A stretch of DNA of 34,933 bases, taken from the NCBI GenBank assembly GCA_020718525.1, contig DYRX01000005.1, positions 1 to 34,933 on the forward strand, read 5' to 3'. A model generated the notes under the pieces. The model was not told the origin of the DNA and ran no database searches. It was given only the letters and a program-made list of their open reading frames with translations. Below are positions 1 to 7,839 of this stretch, in pieces (positions within the stretch are counted from its first letter, which is position 1; every line of letters begins with the position of its first letter). This stretch comes from Victivallis vadensis. Lineage in GTDB: Bacteria; Verrucomicrobiota; Lentisphaeria; Victivallales; GWF2-50-93. Both the position numbers and the translations under genes were made by a program.

Positions 1-69
1 GGATGCAGAAATTGTATTTGTCTGTAAAAAGACTGAATATTGATCTAAATTCAACTGAAAGGAATTGAA

Positions 70-843
70 ATGAGCGGCAAAATCAGAGTCACAGTGTGGA
101 ACGAGTTCAGGCACGAAAAAAAGAACGAGGCGGTCAAAAAGATATATCCAAATGGAATGCATGCAGTTATCGCGGAAGGACTGAAAAAGGACGGATTTGA
201 AGTGAGGACGGCGACACTCGACGAGCCAGAACACGGTCTCAGCGACGAAGTTCTCAATTCGACAGACGTGATGACTTGGTGGGGACATGTAGCGCACGGC
301 GAAGTGAAGGACGAAATTGTGAAAAAGGTGCAGAAGCGCGTCCTCGAAGGCATGGGGATCATTGTCCTCCACTCCGGACATTATTCCAAGATATTCAAAA
401 CTCTGACCGGCACAAACTGCTCGCTGAAATGGCGCGAAGTCGCGGAAAAGGAAAGACTCTGGAACATTGCGCCAAATCATCCAATAACGGATGGGATCGG
501 CGACTACATTGAACTTCCCAACACCGAGATGTACGGCGAACGCTTCGACATCCCAAGTCCCGACGACATCATCTTCATCTCCTGGTTCGAGGGTGGCGAA
601 GTCTTCAGGAGCGGAGTCACCTTCAATCGCGGGAACGGCAAGCTCTTCTATTTCCGCCCCGGACACGAGACCTACCCGATCTATTACAATCCCCAGGTGA
701 TCAAAGTCATATCGAACGCCTGTAAGTGGGCGGCTCCGAGATCTTTCATCAAGGACGTTTGCCCGAATGTGAAGCCTCTCGAGCATATTCCGCCCAAAAA
801 CGTGGACTTCGGCAAGGCAGGCGTGCTTCAGAGCAACGGCTGA
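70..843 (+). CDS. ThuA-like domain protein (trehalose utilization family)
   Basis: 257 aa ORF; N-terminus [46 protein letters not shown] are typical of ThuA-like proteins; followed by Gfo/Idh/MocA gene; ribosome-binding-like AAAGGAATTGAA before ATG. Confidence 0.88.
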   Translation: MSGKIRVTVWNEFRHEKKNEAVKKIYPNGMHAVIAEGLKKDGFEVRTATLDEPEHGLSDEVLNSTDVMTWWGHVAHGEVKDEIVKKVQKRVLEGMGIIVLHSGHYSKIFKTLTGTNCSLKWREVAEKERLWNIAPNHPITDGIGDYIELPNTEMYGERFDIPSPDDIIFISWFEGGEVFRSGVTFNRGNGKLFYFRPGHETYPIYYNPQVIKVISNACKWAAPRSFIKDVCPNVKPLEHIPPKNVDFGKAGVLQSNG

Positions 844-879
844 TCCAATCCAGTCGAGGACTATCCATAGGAGGCAGAC

Positions 880-1923
880 ATGAACAAGTTGAGAGTTGGC
901 GTCATAGGTCTTGGAATGGGCGTTGCGCACGTGAACGGCTTCCGTTCTCACGAGTGCGCAGATTTGGTCGCGGCGGCAGACACGGATCCAAAAAGGCTGG
1001 AGGAGAGGGGTGGAAGGGATCTGAAGATTCCAGGTCTCTATCTTTCCGCAGAAGAGATGCTCGCGAAGGAAAACTTGGATATTGTCAGCATCGCCACGCC
1101 AAATAAACTTCATAAGCCGCTTGCTATCATGGCCTTCAAAAAAGGATGCCATGTCCTTTGTGAAAAACCCATGGCGATGAATGCGGCTGAGGCGAGGGAA
1201 ATGCTTGCGGCATCAAAAAAGGCGAAAAAACGCCTCATGATCAATTTCAGCTTCAGATTCACAGAGCAGTCATTTGCAATGAAGCAGGAGATTGACAAGG
1301 GAATCTTGGGCGAAATCTACTACGCGAGAACGCAATGGCTGAGGAGGCGCGGAATGCCCGGATTCGGCGGCTGGTTTGGTCAGAAGGCCCTTTCCGGAGG
1401 CGGTCCGCTCATAGATCTTGGCGTGCACAGGCTTGATCTCGCCCTTTGGCTGATGGGCTATCCCAAGCCGGAATGGGTGATGGGCAACACTTACAACCAT
1501 ATAGCCTCTGAGCGCGCAAAAGCCGAAAAGAAGGCTTTCGACGTCGAAGACATGGCTGTCGGATTCATCAAATTCAAGAACGGCGCGTCTCTGACTCTCG
1601 AGGCGTCCTGGGCAGGAAACATCAAGGACAGAGAGTACATGCACACTCAACTGCTCGGTTCCAAGGCGGGACTGCACCAGTACAATCTCAACGAAGGCTA
1701 CAGCTTCGAGTGCGAGTTCTACCTCGAAAAGAGCGGCGCGCAATACGACATGAAACTGCATCCTCCGGTTCCCCAGGCCAAAAACGCGATGTTTCATTTC
1801 GTTGACAGCATTGTCAGCGGAAAGCCGCACACTGCGACTGGCGAAGAGGGACTCATAATTATGGAAATCCTGGACTCCCTCTACAAGAGTGCTGAGGAAG
1901 GATGCCCCGTCAAGATAAAGTAG
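880..1923 (+). CDS. Gfo/Idh/MocA family oxidoreductase
   Basis: 347 aa; VGVIGLGMGVAHVNGF Rossmann motif and CEKPMAMNAAEAREM motif; AGGAGGC upstream of ATG. Confidence 0.93.
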   Translation: MNKLRVGVIGLGMGVAHVNGFRSHECADLVAAADTDPKRLEERGGRDLKIPGLYLSAEEMLAKENLDIVSIATPNKLHKPLAIMAFKKGCHVLCEKPMAMNAAEAREMLAASKKAKKRLMINFSFRFTEQSFAMKQEIDKGILGEIYYARTQWLRRRGMPGFGGWFGQKALSGGGPLIDLGVHRLDLALWLMGYPKPEWVMGNTYNHIASERAKAEKKAFDVEDMAVGFIKFKNGASLTLEASWAGNIKDREYMHTQLLGSKAGLHQYNLNEGYSFECEFYLEKSGAQYDMKLHPPVPQAKNAMFHFVDSIVSGKPHTATGEEGLIIMEILDSLYKSAEEGCPVKIK

Positions 1924-1925
1924 TT

Positions 1926-2369
1926 CTATAGCGGATCGAATCCTTCTGGCGCAAGAACAAAGTCGCTGAAGTCGAAGGCTGGAGAAACGACAGTGGAAAA
2001 GAGGGTCCAGGCATCAGGGGAGTCGCATGACAGCGAAGTGGTCTGCCATGTCCCGGCAGGAATGAAGGACTGAAAAAGCTCCGATTTCTGCGCCTGGGCT
2101 CCGAGAATCCTTTTTTCCCGGCGTCCGTCTGCAAAGAGCAGTTTCTGCTCCGCCGCCGCGCCTGCATGATAGAACCATATTTCGTCTGATCTGAGCATGT
2201 GCCAGCGTGAAAAGGATCCGGATCTGATGAGATAGAATATCGCGCTGGAATGCGCCTTTTCTCCGCAATGTGGATCGGATCGGTATGTCTCCCTGAAAAA
2301 GCCGCCTTCCTGCTGAAGAGCCTCCAGTCCAAGAATCCTGATCATAGAGTCTGCATCAATCAATTTCAT
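1926..2369 (-). CDS. Cupin domain protein (cupin_5/DUF985-like)
   Basis: 147 aa; LGLEALQQEGGFFRETYRS, AIFYLIRSGSFSRWHMLRSDEIWFYHAG, PAGTWQTTSL are DUF985/cupin_5-like; stop is 2 nt from the convergent stop of the upstream CDS. Confidence 0.8.
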   Translation of the reverse strand: MKLIDADSMIRILGLEALQQEGGFFRETYRSDPHCGEKAHSSAIFYLIRSGSFSRWHMLRSDEIWFYHAGAAAEQKLLFADGRREKRILGAQAQKSELFQSFIPAGTWQTTSLSCDSPDAWTLFSTVVSPAFDFSDFVLAPEGFDPL

Positions 2370-2440
2370 GCTTTTCTGCCTTTTATTGTTTGAAAAAATG
2401 AGAAAACGCTTTAAGTTCGCCTGTTCTCAAGCCGGTTTGC

Positions 2441-2515
<75 letters not shown>

Positions 2516-2634
2516 TATTTCTCCTCGTAAATATTCGTCCTTGACACTCAGTATTCCATTCTTCTTCCAACTGGCTCTTGAATTAAGCTTTCCCTGAATT
2601 ATAATCTGGACAAGTCAAATCCAGTTCCATTGCA

Positions 2635-3132
2635 ATGCCAATGAATATAGATCGGATCATTGAAACCTTCAACCGGCACCGGGTCGCCTGTCTTCTCATT
2701 GGCGGGGTTAATTTTCTTCTTCGCCACGAGCCATATTTGACGTTCGACATTGACTTTTGGATCATGGACTGTCCAGAAAATCTCAGAAGATGCGAAGAAG
2801 CTCTTGCCTCCCTCGATGCCGAATGGGGAGCTGGCGACGATGACTGGAAGCCTGTCGTGCAAAGACCGCCAGGCTGGCTGGCATCTCAGGCTGTATTTTG
2901 TCTTGCAAGCCCTTTTGGAGCCATTGGCATATTCCGTTTCGTCCAAGGTCTCGCCAACTGGGAGGAATCAAATCTGAACGCGTTGTCAGGGCAAACAGCT
3001 TCCGGCGTTGAGTACAGGGGGATTTCTGATAGAGACATGCTCCTCTGCCAGGAAGCTCTGCCTGAGCCGATGAGGAAGCTAGACAGAGTCAGAACACTCA
3101 GAAAGGCATTGTCAGCAAATGACACAGTTTGA
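2635..3132 (+). CDS. Putative nucleotidyltransferase-fold protein
   Basis: 165 aa; LLIGGVNFLLRHEPYLTFDIDFWI resembles the GG...DxD-type NTase core (AbiEii/DUF6036-like). Confidence 0.55.
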   Translation: MPMNIDRIIETFNRHRVACLLIGGVNFLLRHEPYLTFDIDFWIMDCPENLRRCEEALASLDAEWGAGDDDWKPVVQRPPGWLASQAVFCLASPFGAIGIFRFVQGLANWEESNLNALSGQTASGVEYRGISDRDMLLCQEALPEPMRKLDRVRTLRKALSANDTV

Positions 3133-3304
3133 ACAGCAGGCGCTCGAGGAAGATCGCAGAGATCGCAAATTCAACAAGCTTGATCGCTGGCGAGCCATTC
3201 AGGACACCATAGCCTGGGCGGATCTCCAGCAGTCAGAACCTCGCAACAGCCGCTCATCCCGCCTCAAAGAGCAGAAAAGAAAAAACACGGCGTCGTCAGG
3301 CTAA
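3119..3304 (+). CDS. Small charged hypothetical protein overlapping the NTase-like gene
   Basis: 61 aa ORF MTQFEQQALEEDRRDRKFNKLDRWRAIQDTIAWADLQQ...; overlaps the preceding CDS by 14 nt. Confidence 0.55.
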   Translation: MTQFEQQALEEDRRDRKFNKLDRWRAIQDTIAWADLQQSEPRNSRSSRLKEQKRKNTASSG

Positions 3305-3483
3305 TCTTTGGCGGCAAGGGGAGAGGTGTACCTGGACAAAGCCCCCTGCCCTGCCCCATCTTGCGATGAAATGTTTTTTTGTCTTGAAATTGATTCGCCA
3401 ATGGCTATTTTGCTTTGCATGGCGATTTGCTCGCCGCAGTTCGTGGGTGTAAAAAAAAACTTGCCTAGCCGGGGAGAAAGATC

Positions 3484-4566
3484 ATGAAAGACAATTTCTG
3501 CGTCATCATGGCAGGAGGGATAGGAAGTCGCTTCTGGCCTCTGAGCAAGACCAGCAAGCCCAAGCAGTTTTTGGACATAATGGGAGTTGGCAGGACATTT
3601 CTTCAGCTCACCTGCGATCGTCTCAAGCCTATCTGCCCTGAGGAGAACTTCTTCATTGTCACCAACGAAATTTACAAAGATTTGGTTCTTGAACAGATTC
3701 CGTTTTTGAGCGACGAGCAGGTGCTTCTTGAGCCGGTCAGGCGCAACACCGCCCCCTGCATCGCGTATGCAAACTGCGAAATTCGCAAGAGAAACAAGAA
3801 CGCCAAAATGATTGTCGCGCCTGCGGATCACCTGATACTAAAACAGGATGAATTTCTGCGCGTTTTGAAAAACGGCCTCGATTTCGCCTCAAAAAATGAC
3901 GCATTGCTCACAATCGGCATAAGGCCCAGCCGTCCCGACACCGGCTACGGCTACATCCGGAAATCTTCGCAGAAGGAAGGACTCTCAGGATACGACGAGA
4001 TTTACAAAGTTGACCGTTTCACCGAAAAGCCCAATCTTGAACTCGCAAAATCCTTCTGCGAAAGCGGGGACTACCTCTGGAATTCGGGAATATTTGTCTG
4101 GTCCCTCTCCTCCATAGACAATGCCATTGAAAAATATATGAACGATGTTTTCAGGCTCTTCTCAAGTCTGGCCAGTGGCAAGCCGGACAGGGAAAGCATA
4201 GGACGCGTCTATGCGGCTTCGCCAAACATTTCGATTGATTATGGCGTCATGGAAAAGGCGCCGAATGTATATGTTCATGATGCGGATTTCGCCTGGTCGG
4301 ATCTCGGAACCTGGGGCTCCCTGTATGAAAACATGCACAAGGACGGGACCGCCAACGCCGTGGCATCCGGAGATGCAATGCTCTACGACACAAGAAATTG
4401 CGTAGTCAACGTTCCTCCAAAAAAATTGGTCCTCATACAGGGGCTTGACGGATACATTGTTGTTGATTCCGGGGAGAGCCTGATGATTTGCAAAAAGGAT
4501 GAGGAGCAGAGAATAAAGCAGTTTGTCGGAGACATACAGAGCAGGAAAGGAAGCAATTTTGTCTAA
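3484..4566 (+). CDS. manC: Mannose-1-phosphate guanylyltransferase
   Basis: 360 aa; MAGGIGSRFWPLSKTSKPKQFLD, EPVRRNTAPCIAYA, APADHLI, FTEKPNLELAKSF, WNSGIFVW; short form without C-terminal PMI domain. Confidence 0.92.
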   Translation: MKDNFCVIMAGGIGSRFWPLSKTSKPKQFLDIMGVGRTFLQLTCDRLKPICPEENFFIVTNEIYKDLVLEQIPFLSDEQVLLEPVRRNTAPCIAYANCEIRKRNKNAKMIVAPADHLILKQDEFLRVLKNGLDFASKNDALLTIGIRPSRPDTGYGYIRKSSQKEGLSGYDEIYKVDRFTEKPNLELAKSFCESGDYLWNSGIFVWSLSSIDNAIEKYMNDVFRLFSSLASGKPDRESIGRVYAASPNISIDYGVMEKAPNVYVHDADFAWSDLGTWGSLYENMHKDGTANAVASGDAMLYDTRNCVVNVPPKKLVLIQGLDGYIVVDSGESLMICKKDEEQRIKQFVGDIQSRKGSNFV

Positions 4567-4653
4567 AAGCCTTTGCATAATTCTTGTAAAGCAGGTCTTT
4601 CATAATTCCAAACTCGATGTATCTTAACAGCAATTGAACAACATATCGGAGAA

Positions 4654-4998
4654 ATGGTCATGAACATATCGGTTGACAAAAAAGGAACGGTTACGCTGAT
4701 CACGCTGACAGGAAAAATTGACTCGTCCAACTCGAAGGATTTGAAGACGAAGTTTTCCCAGCTCCGCGCCTCGCCCGACAATTACGTCATGGACTTCAAA
4801 GATGTGGAATTCATTGACAGTTCGGGTCTGGGCGCATTTGTCGCATGCCTGAAGAGCGCGCTCGAGACAGGCGGCAACATCAAGATCGCGAATCTTCAGA
4901 AAAAGGTTCGCATGGTCTTCGAAATAACGAGAATTCACAAGATTTGCGACATATTCGACAGCGTGGATGCGGCACTGGCCTCATACTCGCGGGCCTGA
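4654..4998 (+). CDS. STAS-domain anti-sigma factor antagonist (SpoIIAA/RsbV-like)
   Basis: 114 aa; FKDVEFIDSSGLGAFVACLK contains the canonical DSSGLG phosphoserine site; start may be 4660 (MNISVD, GGAG at 8 nt spacing). Confidence 0.9.
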   Translation: MVMNISVDKKGTVTLITLTGKIDSSNSKDLKTKFSQLRASPDNYVMDFKDVEFIDSSGLGAFVACLKSALETGGNIKIANLQKKVRMVFEITRIHKICDIFDSVDAALASYSRA

Positions 4999-5031
4999 GC
5001 CGGGGAACTGCACAGCTAGCGGAGCTCCGTC

Positions 5032-6456
5032 ATGAAATGTGTAATCTCGCTCAATTTTTCCGGCTCCTCGTGGGCGACTTCTGTTTTTCCAGGCGCTTCT
5101 GCGCAGACTCTTAAAATAGCTAATAAAGCCTGGTGCGAGTATCTCCTCGACTTTTGCTTTGTCTCCTCCATAAAGGATGTCCGAATTCTCGTTGACGATG
5201 CCGGAGACAAGGTGGAGGATTATTTTTCCGACGGAATGAAGTGGGGACTCTCCATCTCCTACGGATTTTCCCGCGAGGGGGACGGCACGGACGAGATCAT
5301 CCTGAAAAACAGGGATTTCGTATCTGGCAATCAGCTTCTGCTGATCTCTGGTCCAGTCTTCATCAATTATTCTGCAAAGGCTCCAAAGAGCGTTTTTTTC
5401 CAAAAAACCGGACGGGAACTCCGTTCAAAGGACGGACTTGGTCGTCTCCTTCTTCTTGACATTTCATCGGACGGCAAAGTCCTTGAGCCGCCAAGTCTCT
5501 TTTCCCAGGAGGAAGCCGCCTTGGAAATTATGACAATATCCAGCGTCAAGGACTACTACGACGCCAACATGATGGTCATAAGGGAGAAAAGGGCGAACTT
5601 TGTGCTTCCCGGATACAGCAATGAAGACGGAGTCTATCTTGGGCAGAATGTTTCGACAAACAGGACAGCCCGTCTGGAAAAGCCCCTGATGCTGGGGGAC
5701 AATGTCGAGCTTGGCGCACTCTGCGTTTTGGGACCATCCGCGATAATCGGCTCGAATGTGATCATTGACGACAGCTCGGTGATTGAGAACTCCATCGTCT
5801 GCGACGGGACCTATGTGGGACGGGATTTGGACATATCCGGAAAAATCGTATCGCAGTCCAGTCTGATAGATCCTGAATCCGGTGAAAAATTCGTACTTGC
5901 AGACAAATTCATACTTTCCGGAGAGGCGATTTCAGAGTTCATGCTGAAGCTGAAAAAACTGCGTTCCTTCATAGCGGCGCTAGTCCTTGTCGTCGCCATC
6001 TGCCCTTTCTATCTGATATTTATCATATTTTCCAAAATTTTCGGCATTCTGGCGCCCGTCGAGAAGACTTACATCGCCTCTGATAGGAAAAGCAGGGCTA
6101 AAACTACGTTTTTCAAAGATCCTGACTCCTTTGCATCGAGACTCTTCTTCAGGCTTTCCTTGGACAAGTTCCCTCTTCTCCTCGAAGTGCTGAAGGGCAA
6201 TATTTTTGTCGCGGGCAACAGCCTTGCAGACTCGGACGAAGCAGGCGAGAAGTCTCTTGAAAATCTTCCGATCTACCTGCCGGGGGTTTTCACATACGCA
6301 GAGACTGTCTCCGAGTTTGGAGCCATCCCGCCGGAAGAAAGGATGATTCACGACATGTATTACAGCCACAGGCCGTCCTTGCTTCTGGATCTTAAAATTG
6401 TCCTGACAGTATTTTTCTCCAGATTATTCGGTCGCTTTTATCCTCATTCAGCGTGA
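5032..6456 (+). CDS. Left-handed beta-helix (NDP-sugar pyrophosphorylase-like) protein with C-terminal degenerate sugar-transferase-like domain
   Basis: 474 aa; hexapeptide-like LGDNVELGALCVLGPSAIIGSNVIIDDSSVIENSIV; C-terminal TM hairpin, then LSLDKFPLLLEVLKGNIFVAGNSL...LPGVFTYAE aligning by eye to the bacterial sugar transferase [21 protein letters not shown]...KPGITCTWQ. Confidence 0.7.
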   Translation: MKCVISLNFSGSSWATSVFPGASAQTLKIANKAWCEYLLDFCFVSSIKDVRILVDDAGDKVEDYFSDGMKWGLSISYGFSREGDGTDEIILKNRDFVSGNQLLLISGPVFINYSAKAPKSVFFQKTGRELRSKDGLGRLLLLDISSDGKVLEPPSLFSQEEAALEIMTISSVKDYYDANMMVIREKRANFVLPGYSNEDGVYLGQNVSTNRTARLEKPLMLGDNVELGALCVLGPSAIIGSNVIIDDSSVIENSIVCDGTYVGRDLDISGKIVSQSSLIDPESGEKFVLADKFILSGEAISEFMLKLKKLRSFIAALVLVVAICPFYLIFIIFSKIFGILAPVEKTYIASDRKSRAKTTFFKDPDSFASRLFFRLSLDKFPLLLEVLKGNIFVAGNSLADSDEAGEKSLENLPIYLPGVFTYAETVSEFGAIPPEERMIHDMYYSHRPSLLLDLKIVLTVFFSRLFGRFYPHSA

Positions 6457-6566
6457 AAATTTGCATATTGACGGGCAAGATTTGGGATTGGATTTTTTTG
6501 TTCCGCCTGAGGGCTGATATGAATGGTGGCGCGATTTTGGAGCGTTTTATTCGTGGGGGGGAGTAG
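6453..6566 (+). other. Candidate micro-ORF through repeat copy 1 (GTG start overlapping upstream stop as GTGA)
   Basis: Reads [V/M]KICILTGKIWDWIFLFRLRADMNGGAILERFIRGGE*; core shared with the copy-2 ORF; no clear Shine-Dalgarno seen. Confidence 0.35.
6463..6524 (+). repeat. 62-bp dispersed direct repeat, copy 1
   Basis: gcatattgacgggcaagatttgggattggatttttttgttccgcctgagggctgatatgaat; 58/62 identical to 34778..34839. Confidence 0.95.
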
Positions 6567-6699
6567 GAGGACGCAGAGCCGCCATATTGGCTGGCGTTTA
6601 GCGAGCTTTTTCTTTGCCGCATGTCTTTGCGCAAACTTGAAGGGACAATTCGCGATTGCTCGAATCTTCAACCCAAGCATAAAAAGGTCAACACAGATC

Positions 6700-7839
6700 A
6701 TGAGCGGATCAAAATACACTGTTTACGGCGGCTCAGAGATTGACACGCTGATTGAATCGCACATGAACAAGCTCGTTTCCGCCGTCTTGAAGGGCGGATC
6801 GGGAACGCTTTCGGCGATCGTTCTTGGGGGAGGCTACGGCAGAGGAGAGGGCGGAGTCAAAAAGATTGGCGGCAAGGATTTCCTCTTCAACGACTACGAT
6901 CTTTTTCTCATATCGAAGAATTTGAGCAGAAAAGAGAAGGCGAAGCAAAATGCGGCATTCAAGAAGGTCGCGCACAATCTTTCCTCCGAGTTCGGCATAG
7001 AGGTTGACTTCAGCCCCCTTAAAAATGAGTCGGAGCTGAGCTCGCTCGACTATGAAATGGTCTGGCTCGAAGCCAAACTCGGCCACGTCGTCCTTTGGGG
7101 CAATCAGAATGTCTTTGACAGAATTCCCAATTGGGATCTGAAAGATATGCCCCTGGAGGAGGCGGCGAGGCTTCTGATGAACAGGGGAATGGGAATCCTG
7201 CTTTCAAAAGGAAGGCTCGGACACGGGGACGAAGATGCGGAAAGCATGGAGTTTGTCGAGAGAAATGCCTGGAAGGCAATCATGGCGGCAGGCGACACCC
7301 ATCTAATCCTCAACCGCGCCTACGACTCATCATACAGAAAGCGCCTTGAAAACTTCAAGGAGCTTCCATCCGGCAAAGATTGTCTCGCACCCGACTTTGG
7401 CGCCTTCTATGCGAAATCCATCGGCTACAAGCTTCTTCCACCGGAAAATCCACCATCGAAACAGGATGCGTCAAGTCTTCTCGCAAAGGCAACAGAGTTT
7501 CTTCTCGCCTCTCAGATTGCCGTCGCATCGAGAATGGCGGGCAGAAAAATGGAACTCAAAGACCTGGCAGACTGCCCCCCCAACATATGCGCCTCGAAAG
7601 GTTTCAAGGGAATAGCAAAGAACATTGTCCTCAACGCGATGAAGTTCGGACCATTCCAGACGCCGTCCTCATTCCTGAAGCACCCGAGAGGAAGAATTTT
7701 TGCGGCGATTCCGTTTTTCTCCGGAGCAGTAGAATTCGATCCTCTAAAGCTTTCGCGTCTGCTCGGACTTCGCGGAACTGAAACGGACAGGACAGTCCTT
7801 TTCAACGCACTCGTCAAGCTTTGGGAGAGGTTTAGTTGA
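6700..7839 (+). CDS. Nucleotidyltransferase-domain (pol beta superfamily-like) protein
   Basis: AIVLGGGYGRGEGG...FNDYDLFLI NTase motif; likely start ATG 6700 after AAAAAGG rather than the 6523 extension that runs through intergenic sequence. Confidence 0.65.
   Translation: MSGSKYTVYGGSEIDTLIESHMNKLVSAVLKGGSGTLSAIVLGGGYGRGEGGVKKIGGKDFLFNDYDLFLISKNLSRKEKAKQNAAFKKVAHNLSSEFGIEVDFSPLKNESELSSLDYEMVWLEAKLGHVVLWGNQNVFDRIPNWDLKDMPLEEAARLLMNRGMGILLSKGRLGHGDEDAESMEFVERNAWKAIMAAGDTHLILNRAYDSSYRKRLENFKELPSGKDCLAPDFGAFYAKSIGYKLLPPENPPSKQDASSLLAKATEFLLASQIAVASRMAGRKMELKDLADCPPNICASKGFKGIAKNIVLNAMKFGPFQTPSSFLKHPRGRIFAAIPFFSGAVEFDPLKLSRLLGLRGTETDRTVLFNALVKLWERFS

Noticed and set aside
1270-1830. 186-aa minus-strand ORF antisense to the Gfo/Idh/MocA gene
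   Set aside because: Lies wholly inside a confidently assigned + strand CDS and has no recognisable domain; typical shadow ORF.
3305-3483. Noncoding gap with a small GGCGA-TTTGC-TCGCC hairpin as a riboswitch or terminator
   Set aside because: Five-bp stem without a following U-tract and no recognised riboswitch motif; insufficient support.
6523-6699. N-terminal extension of the NTase ORF to 6523
   Set aside because: Extension translates intergenic sequence adjoining the repeat with no domain character; ATG 6700 with AAGG upstream starts a natural N-terminus.
6444-6719. Minus-strand ORF through repeat copy 1 (…QKNPIPNLARQYANFHAE)
   Set aside because: The similar minus-strand ORF at 34678..34890 shares only the repeat-derived segment, and the repeat differences cause three amino-acid changes in this frame. 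Not called as a gene, but kept as an alternative reading of the repeat.
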